Positions 7,683 through 16,298 of a stretch of 64,000 nt of DNA are shown piece by piece; within the stretch, counting starts at the first letter, position 1; the number at the start of each line of letters is the position of its first letter. The stretch comes from a bacterium. GTDB lineage: Bacteria; Cyanobacteriota; Vampirovibrionia; Obscuribacterales; Obscuribacteraceae. A model generated the notes under the pieces. The model saw only the letters and a list, made by a program, of their open reading frames with translations. It did no database searches and was not told the origin of the DNA. Location of the stretch: contig WGMS01000026.1 in assembly GCA_016124935.1 (NCBI GenBank), positions 1 through 64,000 of the forward strand, given 5' to 3'. A program made the translations under genes and the position numbers.

Positions 7683-9356
7683 TTAAGGTTTGTTGTTTTT
7701 CATTTTCTCTTGGTCCAGTAGTCTCGCCAGTGCATCTAGATACTGGTTCTGAAAGTTTGAAGGCAGTGCGTTTTTGTTCAGCAAGGCAATCTCATATAAC
7801 ACGATTGCAAAGGACGGCATCGAGCCTTCTATTGAATTTGCCCAGGAGCCGAGGCCGCGGCTTGTCTGGGTGGGAAAGATCATCAATGCCGATGGAATCG
7901 TTAGGGAGACCAGAAGAACGAATCTAATAAGAAGGTTGTTAACGTCGATTCTTTTCCCTTTTCTAAACAGAAGCCACCCTAGTAAAGCTATCAACGCAAG
8001 AATGCTGCAGATATTCAGCATAGATATTATCACTGCAGTGATTAGAGATGATGGTATCTGGTCGCGGAAACCCAGGATCCACATTGTAAAAGGCGGAATC
8101 GGAGGAAGACAGGCAAGACCCAGAAAGAGAGTAACCAGTCCGATCCAGCCTCGACTTTGTTCCAGCGTGCCGCCTTTGGGGACGTGCAGCCTGTCTGCGG
8201 TGAGCCAGAAGAACACGACACTGGCAGCAGTGCAAAATGTAAGTAATATCCAGCCCAGTATATCGCCGGATTTTTCTGATGACGTGGAAAATAGGAACGT
8301 CATAAGGAAGACCGCACCGAAAATGCAGCCAAACGCAAGGGCCGCGGTTTGAATGCCGGTGAACTTTGGCTTCTCTTTCCGCCTGGTCACATATTTGGGT
8401 GGGTCTCTGTTCTCTTTTATGAGATTCAAATCTTTTTGCAATTCTGCAATAGCCTGGTAGCGGCTGTCTTGATCTTTTTCAAGGCATCTTAAAACGACAT
8501 TCTCCAGGCGCTCGACAGTCTTGTCGGCTTTTAGATCCGATGGCAGGGGCGGTGCTTCTTCATTTACCTGTTTCATCACCACCTGAATAGGATTGTCCCC
8601 TTCAAAGGGGGTCTTACCTGCCAGGGTTTCGTATATGGTGGCACCCAGAGAATAGATGTCGGATCTTTGATCCAGCATAAAACCAAGACATTGCTCAGGG
8701 CTCATATAATTCGGACTGCCGAAGACATCTCCTGTTTTGGTCAGGTTATGGGTCTCTCTATTGGCTGCCGGCATCACCTTGGCGATCCCGAAATCCACCA
8801 CTTTTACCCCGGGGTTTACACTGGTCTCGTCGGTGATGATTATATTGGTCGGCTTCACATCGCGATGGATAACGCCTTTCTCATGGGCATAGGCGAGGGC
8901 CTCGGTGACCTGTGAGAAAATCTCCAGGGCTTTCTTGCCGTCAAGGCGTTCTTTCTCTTTTAGAAGTTCATCGAGACTTCTGCCTTCTACATATTCCATA
9001 ACCAAATATGTAGTGCCGTTTGAATGCTCCTCCAGTTCATAGACCGCAGCCAAATTTGCATGGTCCAGATTGCGCGCCGCCTCTGCTTCTTGCTCGAATC
9101 TTTTTAATGCGGCGGCATCTTTGGCCAGGTCGTCTTTCAGTACTTTTATGGCGAAGATCTGATCCGTCTTTATCTCCCTGGCTTTATAGACGCTGCCCAT
9201 GCCGCCTTCGCCGATTTTACCCAGGACCTCGAAGCGTGTCCCCAGATCAGGAATTCTATCTTCGCTGGGCTCAACATTGGTTTCGCTACCGGATACTTTT
9301 AGCTCTGGCTGCTTCTCTTTGAGATCTTCATTCGGGGAGTTTTCGCTCTGGACCAA
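7683..9356 (-). CDS. Membrane-bound Ser/Thr protein kinase (PknB type)
   Basis: A 557-aa eukaryotic-like kinase. The kinase domain covers about residues 43-315: glycine loop GEGGMGSVYKA, ATP-binding Lys71, catalytic loop HRDVKPTN with Asp165, DFG at 187-189 and an APE-equivalent SPEQ. All catalytic residues are intact. The C-terminal third has four or five hydrophobic segments in place of the PASTA domains of classical PknB, so any signal is sensed by membrane segments or partners. TTG 9356 is the start, with AGAGG 9 bases upstream. It is third in a leftward operon after the membrane protein and the TPR protein, with a 21-base gap to the latter; these may be its partners or substrates. Confidence 0.93.
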   Translation of the reverse strand: MVQSENSPNEDLKEKQPELKVSGSETNVEPSEDRIPDLGTRFEVLGKIGEGGMGSVYKAREIKTDQIFAIKVLKDDLAKDAAALKRFEQEAEAARNLDHANLAAVYELEEHSNGTTYLVMEYVEGRSLDELLKEKERLDGKKALEIFSQVTEALAYAHEKGVIHRDVKPTNIIITDETSVNPGVKVVDFGIAKVMPAANRETHNLTKTGDVFGSPNYMSPEQCLGFMLDQRSDIYSLGATIYETLAGKTPFEGDNPIQVVMKQVNEEAPPLPSDLKADKTVERLENVVLRCLEKDQDSRYQAIAELQKDLNLIKENRDPPKYVTRRKEKPKFTGIQTAALAFGCIFGAVFLMTFLFSTSSEKSGDILGWILLTFCTAASVVFFWLTADRLHVPKGGTLEQSRGWIGLVTLFLGLACLPPIPPFTMWILGFRDQIPSSLITAVIISMLNICSILALIALLGWLLFRKGKRIDVNNLLIRFVLLVSLTIPSALMIFPTQTSRGLGSWANSIEGSMPSFAIVLYEIALLNKNALPSNFQNQYLDALARLLDQEKMKNNKP

Positions 9357-9377
9357 TGTTCAATGCCTCTGTTTTCG

Positions 9378-10850
9378 TCAACGTTTATTTGCGGCTTCGA
9401 CAATCTTTCTTGCTCTTGCCATAAGCTCTGCCGCCCTGGCACTGTTTCCCTTAGCTTCGGCAAGCTTCGCCTGAGCCATTAAAGTATTGGCGTATTCAGG
9501 ATGTTTTGCCGACAAACATTCGGCAAAAAGATTCAGGGACTGTTTCAGGACAGTATCGGCTTCGTCGAAGTTCTTTTGTCTGGTCAGAACCTTTGCCCTT
9601 GAACGCATAAGATCCGCAACATAACGATGCGTATCACCCACGGTCTCTTTCATGAGGGCTATGGCTTCCAGGGCATCGGCGTCGGCTTCTTTGAATTTGT
9701 TTTTATAAGCTAGAACCTCTGCTTGTTGCGATAGAACCCTGGCATAGGCTGGGTGATTCTTGCCCAGTCTATCCCTTGCTATGGGCAGAGACTGCTTCAA
9801 GATTTTTTCGGCTTTGTCATATTGATCTTCCATGATATGAAAAGAAGTCAGGTTCATAAGCGTTTCTAAATTGGCGGCTTGCAGATACTCTTTTGCCGAG
9901 AGGCTCTGGGCAAGGGCATAGGCTTTCTCAACGCTGGCACCGGCTTCTTTTGTGTCGTTCTCTGTGATATAGAGCTCTGCCATCAAATTCAATACCAGGC
10001 AATGACTGGCTTTGTTATTTTCGTCGGGGGCGCCCAACTCTTTCAAGCATTTTTGATAGAGGTCGCCGGCAGTTTTATAATCGCCTTTGGCTTCAGCGAT
10101 GCGACCCAGGTTCATGGTCATATCCGGCGGTTCTTTATATTTGGCCCCTTCAAGCTCTTTATGAATGGAGGTCACTTCCAGAAAGCCTGCTTCGGCTCTG
10201 GCATAGTTGCCTCTATAAATTTCGAGGATGCTCAAGACCATAAGCACCTCTGCGTACTTGGCGTTTTTGCCCTCGGCACTTTCTATTGTGTCCAGGGCGT
10301 TGTTATATATTTCTTCTGCTTCTTTGTAATTACCCTGTCTTCTGTTGAGACCGGCCTTCAGAAGCAGCGCTTTGGTAGATTTTACTCCTTCGCCGTAGAG
10401 TCTCTTATGAATCGTGATGCTTTCGTCGATGGTCTTACCCGCTTCTTTATAGCGACCCAGGGCAAGCTGCATGGTGCCAAGAGTATTGAGGCTGAGACCC
10501 AGCCTTTCATCGCCGGAAGGAAAAAAACGGGCGATGGTGGCAGCGGTCTCGAAGTCTTTTGCCGATTCTTCCAGTTTGAGAGCGTCCATATTTTGCGAGC
10601 CGCTCTGGATGTAGTAAAACCACATGGCGTTAGGAATGGCGAAGCCGACGCCCAGGGCGATTAATAGCATGAGAATGGTGGTCACCAGTAGCTTTACCGG
10701 GGAGCGTTTTTTTTGAAGCTCGTCCATAGAAACAGTAGAGACGGTTTTTGCCGGTGCCGTCTCTGCCACCGGTTCAGAAATAGAATCGAGAGCGGCTTCT
10801 TTGCTGCTCGTCTCTTCTGTGTCAATCTTCTTCTCTTCGCCTTCGGTCAC
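9378..10850 (-). CDS. Membrane-anchored TPR protein
   Basis: I place the start at GTG 10850, which overlaps the stop of the upstream gene as GTGA; a longer frame to 10919 would lie within the upstream gene. The 490-aa product has an acidic N-terminus, one membrane segment near residues 50-72 and then about ten degenerate tetratricopeptide repeats of the kinesin-light-chain style (A-LGRYKEAGKTIDESITIHKRLYG, DKAEKILKQSLPIARDRLG). TPR arrays bind other proteins, and the membrane anchor would place them outside the cytoplasm or at the membrane. Coupling to the kinase gene downstream suggests a scaffold or substrate. Confidence 0.88.
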   Translation of the reverse strand: MTEGEEKKIDTEETSSKEAALDSISEPVAETAPAKTVSTVSMDELQKKRSPVKLLVTTILMLLIALGVGFAIPNAMWFYYIQSGSQNMDALKLEESAKDFETAATIARFFPSGDERLGLSLNTLGTMQLALGRYKEAGKTIDESITIHKRLYGEGVKSTKALLLKAGLNRRQGNYKEAEEIYNNALDTIESAEGKNAKYAEVLMVLSILEIYRGNYARAEAGFLEVTSIHKELEGAKYKEPPDMTMNLGRIAEAKGDYKTAGDLYQKCLKELGAPDENNKASHCLVLNLMAELYITENDTKEAGASVEKAYALAQSLSAKEYLQAANLETLMNLTSFHIMEDQYDKAEKILKQSLPIARDRLGKNHPAYARVLSQQAEVLAYKNKFKEADADALEAIALMKETVGDTHRYVADLMRSRAKVLTRQKNFDEADTVLKQSLNLFAECLSAKHPEYANTLMAQAKLAEAKGNSARAAELMARARKIVEAANKR

Positions 10851-11959
10851 TGTGCTTTTCTGGGTTTGATCAAGAAGGGTAAAATGGTATTCCTTTGATA
10901 GTCCTCTCGAAAGCGCCACATAAAAGCATCGAGAAAATAGTGAGTATTAGCCAATCCGATAACGATACCGCCTATGATGCTCACAAGTATTTCGCTTTCT
11001 AGAAGCCCTGAGTTTTTGAGAAGATTCAGACCCAGTCCCATGCCTAAAAGAAGTGCACCCATGAGGAAAAAGAGCATCATCGGATTATCGTTGGGTAAGT
11101 TGGCGCGGTTCTCGCCTTCTTCTTGCGAGGCGTATTTATAGTGAATGAGCATATAGTTGAGACCGATGTACTGGAACCAGTGGATGGTGACAGGAATAAC
11201 AAAGGCATCGTCGAAGCTTTTGCCGAGGAAGGCGAAAGGAGCGAGCGACAGCACCGATACCATCCAGAAAAGCAGAGCCGGTACGTTTATGTATTCGCCC
11301 TCGTTCGATTTTTTTATAAGAGTAAGAATATAACGAGCCACCATGGTTAATGCCCAGACACCGGTTACCGCAGTGATACCGGTGAAAATAAGATTGTCTG
11401 CGTTCTGGAAGAGAATGCGATGAATAAAGTAGGTCGAGAAGAAAATCGCCGGTGCCCACTGGCTCCAGCTCTCTAGTTTCTTTTCTACTAAAGCCTCACC
11501 CCGACCATGATTATGGTAGAGGAGCAGGATGCCTATATTCTGCTGCACAATATGCTGAACAGCCCAGGCCATGGTGATGGCATAGATAATGCCCCGGAAA
11601 TAGATCCAGCCCAGAATCGTCACCGCCATCACCAGTACCGGTCCCAGATAGAAAATCAGCTTCAGTCTGTCGGTGCTGGCATAGTGAGTACGGTTTCTCT
11701 TGTCTAAATAAGCGAACCAGGTCGGACCCTGGTGAAAAGGACCGGCGCCAAAGGCGTTGACGGCAAGTACCAGCCATAGAGTAGAGCTGTCGGCGAGTAT
11801 GGACTGGGAGAGGGCGTAACAGGCTATGCCGAAGGCAATAGGGGCGAAATAGAAGAACAGATCGAACCGGCGACCGAACATCCATGGGTATTTAAACTTC
11901 GTGGTCGCGGTGATTGCCTGTGACATAGATCCCGCCAGCAGCCCTATTACTTTCACCAT
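10847..11959 (-). CDS. Polytopic membrane protein with conserved His-rich motifs
   Basis: A 370-aa protein with about eight to ten hydrophobic segments. His residues sit at membrane edges in patterned motifs: GPFHQGP, WAVQHIVQQN, LYHNH, IHWFQYIGLNY and NTHYFLDAFMWRFR near the C-terminus. Such spacing is typical of membrane enzymes or carriers that bind metal or haem, but I cannot assign a family. It is the first gene of the leftward operon, and its TGA overlaps the GTG of the TPR gene. An alternative start is ATG 11926, preceded by GGCGGGA. Confidence 0.75.
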   Translation of the reverse strand: MVKVIGLLAGSMSQAITATTKFKYPWMFGRRFDLFFYFAPIAFGIACYALSQSILADSSTLWLVLAVNAFGAGPFHQGPTWFAYLDKRNRTHYASTDRLKLIFYLGPVLVMAVTILGWIYFRGIIYAITMAWAVQHIVQQNIGILLLYHNHGRGEALVEKKLESWSQWAPAIFFSTYFIHRILFQNADNLIFTGITAVTGVWALTMVARYILTLIKKSNEGEYINVPALLFWMVSVLSLAPFAFLGKSFDDAFVIPVTIHWFQYIGLNYMLIHYKYASQEEGENRANLPNDNPMMLFFLMGALLLGMGLGLNLLKNSGLLESEILVSIIGGIVIGLANTHYFLDAFMWRFREDYQRNTILPFLIKPRKAQ

Positions 11960-12256
11960 TATACATACTTATTAAAGGCCTCAAAAATTATAGGACGGCT
12001 TTATCGTCCGGCTTTCTAGAACGCGGCCAGGGACTGTTTTCGGAAGAATAAAGAAAGAATGAAAATGGCAAAAACGCTCTCTAGAAGTTTGTACATTTTC
12101 ACTAGGAGGCAAGAGCGCCTTTCTGAGCATAACAATCAACATTAGTAAGCGGACCGGCTGTCTGGTGTTCACAAATATTTCGCATAGACCCTTGCATGCT
12201 GGTTTCTGCTTCTTCGAATTGCAACGAACAGTTGTCTATTAGAGAGGTTACTGACC

Positions 12257-12658
12257 ATGACTGATTCATTGATTACAAAAGACAAAGCAGCGCTGAGAGG
12301 CGAAAGCAGGGAAAAGCTCCCGGTTGTATCGCCGGCGGTCGATATCTATCAAAGTGACGACCAATTCATGCTCGTCACCGAGATGCCTGGGGTCAACGAA
12401 TCGACGGTGGAGATTGTGCTAGACCAGGGTATTCTCACCATCGAAGGAAGAACAGAAAGATTAGACTGTCCATCTCTCGAGGGCTTCAAATTGACCCATT
12501 CCGAAGTTATCACCGCCAATTATCGTCGGGTCTTCAAGCTGTCGGAAGAGGTGGATATAGAAAATGCCGACGCTGTGATGAAGGATGGAGTTCTCACCTT
12601 GCGGATGCCCAAGCATGAAAGGGCTAAGGCTAGAAAGATTTCTGTACGTTCCGAGTAG
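12257..12658 (+). CDS. Hsp20 / alpha-crystallin small heat-shock protein
   Basis: A 133-aa ATP-independent holdase. The alpha-crystallin domain starts with PAVDIYQSDDQFMLVTEMPGV and ends with the canonical A-x-x-x-x-G-V-L-T-L strand (MKDGVLTLRMPK), the edge strand used for dimer contacts. ATG 12257 follows GAGAGG at good spacing. It is the first gene of a three-gene rightward stress operon, 39 bases before the second Hsp20. The 297-base spacer upstream must hold the promoter. I looked for a CIRCE inverted repeat and did not find one. Confidence 0.95.
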   Translation: MTDSLITKDKAALRGESREKLPVVSPAVDIYQSDDQFMLVTEMPGVNESTVEIVLDQGILTIEGRTERLDCPSLEGFKLTHSEVITANYRRVFKLSEEVDIENADAVMKDGVLTLRMPKHERAKARKISVRSE

Positions 12659-12697
12659 GTGATTAAATCTGTAAATCGTGTTTTAAGGAGGTTTCTG

Positions 12698-13306
12698 ATG
12701 AGTACCGACAACAGATTTTCCGACAACGAAAAGCCGGCAGACCCGGTAAATCCTATAAACAGGCTGATGCGCTTGAACAGTAACATCAACAAGGCTTTGC
12801 CTGGCGGACGGGAGGAGCGTATGAATCCTATGTTCGTGTTTCAGAAAGAGGTAAATCATCTCTTCGATAACTTTTTTCAGGATTCGAATCTTGGCGGTCT
12901 CTTAGGACCGGGTCTCGGTCTTGGCTTGAACTCTTCTGCCTTTTTCGAGCGCAACTGGGACCCTCTTACACCCAAGATGGATATCGCCGAATACGAAGAT
13001 CGCCTGGTTGTAACTGCCGAGCTGCCCGGTCTGACGGAGAATGACTTTGATGTCACCATCCAGGGCAATCTTCTCTCTATAAAAGGGGAGAAAAAGCAGG
13101 AGAGTGAAGACAGAGAGAAAGGCTGGTATCGGGTGGAGCGTCACTTCGGCAGCTTCTCTCGCAGCATTCCTCTGCCCTATGAGGTCGATCAAGAATCTGT
13201 AGAAGCGCAGTACAAGAATGGTGTTCTAACGGTAATCCTGCCCAAGCTCTCTATCCCGGAAGCTTCGGCAAAGCGTATCGACGTCAAGGGACCTGAATTG
13301 AAATAG
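12698..13306 (+). CDS. Second Hsp20 small heat-shock protein
   Basis: The start is ATG 12698, chosen for its near-perfect Shine-Dalgarno (AAGGAGG, 7 bases upstream); the frame is open further to 12659 but without such a site. The 202-aa protein has a long N-terminal arm (about 90 residues, Asn/Phe-rich, with NPMFVFQKEVNHLFDNFF), which in this family drives oligomerisation. The alpha-crystallin domain follows (TPKMDIAEYEDRLVVTAELPGL, closing with YKNGVLTVILPK). The different arm lengths of the two paralogs suggest hetero-oligomers or distinct clients. Confidence 0.95.
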   Translation: MSTDNRFSDNEKPADPVNPINRLMRLNSNINKALPGGREERMNPMFVFQKEVNHLFDNFFQDSNLGGLLGPGLGLGLNSSAFFERNWDPLTPKMDIAEYEDRLVVTAELPGLTENDFDVTIQGNLLSIKGEKKQESEDREKGWYRVERHFGSFSRSIPLPYEVDQESVEAQYKNGVLTVILPKLSIPEASAKRIDVKGPELK

Positions 13307-13321
13307 AGTGGAGGTGGCTAT

Positions 13322-14524
13322 ATGAAAAGGTCTATGAGGACTTTTCAAATTCTTGTATTGACCGCGGCGTTTCTTGCGGTTGCCTTATTCGGATGGTTCG
13401 CTAATCAGCTTCTCTGTCCATCTGTGGCGAGTAGCCTCGATACGAAGCCGTCGGTAAATGTTTCGAGCAGCCCTGCTTCGGCTTTCCTGACCAAGAACGT
13501 GATCTCGCACATCGCCGAGGACGCCGGCAAATGTGTGGTCAATATCGACACAAAACAATCTGTCTCTATCCCGGATGGTCAGTTCAGCTTCGGGTTGCCG
13601 TTCAAGCAGTTTCAGTACTTCTTCGGAGAGCGGATGCCTTTTGATGATGATGGCTCGACTCGGGAATTCAAAGGAGAGCGTAAGTTCGAATCCCGTGGTG
13701 CCGGCTCTGGTGTCATAATCCGCTCCGATGGCTATGTTTTGACCAACAACCATGTGGTGCGCAAAGCGGACGACATAGAAGTGACACTTTCCGATGGGCG
13801 CAAATTCAAAGGCAAGGTCGTGGGCAGGGATAGTTTTACCGATTTAGCCCTGGTTAAAATCGAGGCCAATAAACTGCCGATCATCCGATTCGGTAAGAGC
13901 GACCAGGTCAAACCCGGAGACTGGGCGATTGCCATTGGAAACCCCAGCGGTCTCGATCACACCGTCACCTTTGGAATAATCAGCGCGCTTGGCCGCTCTA
14001 TAAACGCGCTCGGCTCTAATGTCGAACTCATTCAGACCGATGCGGCTATCAATCCGGGCAACTCAGGAGGGCCGCTCTTGAATATCGATGGTGAACTGAT
14101 AGGGCTTAATACCGCTATTCAGAGCGGTGCCCAGAACATCGGTTTCGCTATCCCCATAGATGTGGCCAGGGATGTGGTCGAGCAGCTTTTGAACAAAGGC
14201 CAAATAGATAGACCCTATCTGGGAATTTATATGCAGGACCTCAATGAAAAACTGGCTAAATCCCTGGGCGTGCCTGCCGACACTGCCGGGGTCGTGATCG
14301 CCAGAGTCACCTCTGACGGTCCGGCGGCCGGTTCGGGCTTGAAGATGGGCGATGTCATAACCAGAATCGATGGCACCGAGGTAAAGGATGGTAAATCGGT
14401 GCAGAAAATAGTCCGCAAGCATAAGCCCGGCGATAAGCTCAATGTCCTGGTCAATCGCTCCGGCTCTCTGGTCGCTACCGAAGTCAAGGTCGGGGACTAT
14501 CCGGGCGATGTGAAAGAGGACTGA
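13322..14524 (+). CDS. HtrA/DegP-family serine protease with one PDZ domain
   Basis: A 400-aa protein with an N-terminal membrane anchor (about residues 7-27) and a trypsin-like domain. The catalytic triad is visible: His144 in TNNHVV, Asp174 in DSFTDLALVKI and Ser248 in NPGNSGGPL. A single PDZ domain follows (GVVIARVTSDGPAAGSGL, then KMGDVITRIDG), so it is DegS-like in layout rather than DegP-like. An RBS (GGAGGTGG) precedes ATG 13322, 15 bases after the second hsp20. Genes of this type degrade or sense misfolded envelope proteins, so the operon combines cytoplasmic holdases with an envelope protease. Confidence 0.95.
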   Translation: MKRSMRTFQILVLTAAFLAVALFGWFANQLLCPSVASSLDTKPSVNVSSSPASAFLTKNVISHIAEDAGKCVVNIDTKQSVSIPDGQFSFGLPFKQFQYFFGERMPFDDDGSTREFKGERKFESRGAGSGVIIRSDGYVLTNNHVVRKADDIEVTLSDGRKFKGKVVGRDSFTDLALVKIEANKLPIIRFGKSDQVKPGDWAIAIGNPSGLDHTVTFGIISALGRSINALGSNVELIQTDAAINPGNSGGPLLNIDGELIGLNTAIQSGAQNIGFAIPIDVARDVVEQLLNKGQIDRPYLGIYMQDLNEKLAKSLGVPADTAGVVIARVTSDGPAAGSGLKMGDVITRIDGTEVKDGKSVQKIVRKHKPGDKLNVLVNRSGSLVATEVKVGDYPGDVKED

Positions 14525-14536
14525 GAATTTGATAAC

Positions 14537-14572
14537 ATATGAGGCTCTTTTCTAGTGGTGAGAGCCTCATAT
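14537..14572 (+). terminator. 12-bp perfect hairpin between htrA-like gene and tex
   Basis: ATATGAGGCTCT pairs exactly with AGAGCCTCATAT around a 12-base loop. It starts 12 bases after the protease stop and ends one base before the tex ATG at 14574. A T tract is lacking, so it is a weak intrinsic terminator at best. Its 3' arm covers the place where the tex ribosome-binding site would have to be, so it could also hold tex translation down. Confidence 0.45.
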
Positions 14573-14573
14573 T

Positions 14574-16235
14574 ATGTCCGCCATATCCAGCCTATCCAGT
14601 TCTTATGCAAGTCCTCTGAGCACAAGTCTCAACCTTCCTGTCAGGTCGGTGCAGGCGACCATCGCTCTATTAGAAGAGGGCTGTACTGTTCCTTTTATAG
14701 CCCGGTACAGAAAAGAAGCCACCGGCTCTCTCGACGAGGTCGCCATCGCGGCCATTCGAGACGAAGTGGCAAGGTTGACAGATCTAGATAAGCGCAGAGC
14801 CTCTATTCTGGAGTCATTGAAAGAACGCGATTTATTGAGCGCTGATTTAGAGGCGCAGGTCAAAGCTGCCGCAACAAAGACCGAACTGGAGGATATCTAT
14901 CTTCCCTATCGTCCCAAGCGCAAGACCCGGGCGACGGCTGCGATTGAAAAGGGGCTCGAGCCGCTTGCCCTTACCATAATCAATTACAAGACACGGGAGC
15001 CCCAGAAAGAAGCCGAGAGTTTTGTGAATCCAGAGAAAGGTGTCGCCACGGTAGAAGAGGCCCTTGCCGGTGCCAGGGATATTATCGCCGAGAAAGTGGC
15101 TGAGGATTCCAGTCTGCGTGGAAGAATGCGGAAACTCTGGATTAAGGAGAGCCGCATCGAGTCGAAAGTGGACAAAGGTAAAGAGCAGGAAGGCGAGAAA
15201 TTCAAAGATTATTTCGACTGGTCGGAGCCCTCGGCAAAGGCGCCATCGCACCGAATTCTCGCCATGTTCCGGGGCGAGGCTGAAAAAATATTGAAGCTTT
15301 CGATTCGTCCAGAGTTCGAGCGGGCGGTGGATATTCTCGATGAGAAGTATCTGAAAGGCGAAGACAAATGCACCGAGCAGATGGAAGCCGCTATCGAAGA
15401 CGCTTACAAAAGACTGGTGGCGCCTTCTATGGAGACTGAGTTGCGCCAGATTCTCAAAGAGCGGGCCGATGAAGAGGCTATAAAAGTCTTCGTCAATAAT
15501 CTAGGCGAGTTGCTCATGGCACCACCCCTGGGGCAAAAGGCCGTGCTTGCCCTGGACCCCGGTTTTCGGACCGGGTGTAAGCTTGTCTGTCTCGATCGTC
15601 AGGGTGAGCTATTGCACCATGACGTTATCTATCCGTTATTCGACGGTAAAGACGGCGGCGGTCGGGCAAGGGCGGTCGAGAAGATGCTCTCTTATTGCAA
15701 AAAATATGTGGTCGAGGCGATAGCGGTGGGCAACGGTACTGCCAGCCGAGAGACCAAGGACTTCGTCGATTCGATTGACTTTGCCGGTGCCGGTCTTAAT
15801 AAACCGCAAGTGGTGCTGGTCAACGAAAGCGGTGCCTCTATCTATTCTGCTTCTAAAGTGGCGCGAGATGAATTTCCGGATCATGATGTTACCGTCCGTG
15901 GTGCGGTATCCATCGGCAGACGTTTGGTAGATCCTCTTGCCGAGCTTGTTAAAATCGAGCCCAAATCTATTGGTGTCGGTCAGTATCAACATGATGTCGA
16001 CCAGGGCAGGCTCCAGACCAGTCTTGATGACACGGTAATGAGTTGTGTCAATTCTGTCGGGGTAGAATTGAACACCGCCAGTAAAGAGCTTCTCTCTTAT
16101 GTCTCCGGTCTTGGAAATCAACTTGCCTCTAATATAGTCAAGTTTCGCCAGGAAGAAGGACCTTTTGCCAGCCGGGCCCAGCTTAAAAAGGTCCCTCGAT
16201 TGGGTCCCAAAGCCTTCGAGCAATGTGCCGGATGA
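14574..16235 (+). CDS. tex: Tex transcription accessory protein, N-terminal part (interrupted)
   Basis: 553 aa that follow Tex closely: N-terminal helical domain (ALLEEGCTVPFIARYRKEATGSLDE), YqgF/RNase H-like domain (VLALDPGFRTGCKLVCLD, then AVGNGTASRETKDFV) and the helix-hairpin-helix region (LKKVPRLGPKAFEQCAG). Translation then meets TGA 16233-16235. The same frame continues with the expected Tex sequence, but four to five conserved residues (usually FLRI plus linker) are missing at the break. Tex is an RNA-binding protein that acts with RNA polymerase. A deletion or assembly error is the likeliest cause; this half lacks the RNA-binding S1 domain. No clear RBS precedes ATG 14574 because of the hairpin there. 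Confidence 0.9.
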   Translation: MSAISSLSSSYASPLSTSLNLPVRSVQATIALLEEGCTVPFIARYRKEATGSLDEVAIAAIRDEVARLTDLDKRRASILESLKERDLLSADLEAQVKAAATKTELEDIYLPYRPKRKTRATAAIEKGLEPLALTIINYKTREPQKEAESFVNPEKGVATVEEALAGARDIIAEKVAEDSSLRGRMRKLWIKESRIESKVDKGKEQEGEKFKDYFDWSEPSAKAPSHRILAMFRGEAEKILKLSIRPEFERAVDILDEKYLKGEDKCTEQMEAAIEDAYKRLVAPSMETELRQILKERADEEAIKVFVNNLGELLMAPPLGQKAVLALDPGFRTGCKLVCLDRQGELLHHDVIYPLFDGKDGGGRARAVEKMLSYCKKYVVEAIAVGNGTASRETKDFVDSIDFAGAGLNKPQVVLVNESGASIYSASKVARDEFPDHDVTVRGAVSIGRRLVDPLAELVKIEPKSIGVGQYQHDVDQGRLQTSLDDTVMSCVNSVGVELNTASKELLSYVSGLGNQLASNIVKFRQEEGPFASRAQLKKVPRLGPKAFEQCAG

Positions 16236-16298
16236 GGAGCCAAGCATCCCCTCGATGAAAGTGCGGTCCATCCGGAGCGATATAAACTGGTCGAGAAG

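Noticed and set aside
11960..12256. CIRCE or other heat-shock operator before the hsp20 genes
   Set aside because: No inverted repeat of the CIRCE form was found; only weak short pairings are present.
13680..13705. GTTCGAATCCC resembling the T-loop of a tRNA
   Set aside because: It lies inside the HtrA-type gene in frame, and no acceptor stem or anticodon arm surrounds it. No tRNA was found elsewhere in the window.
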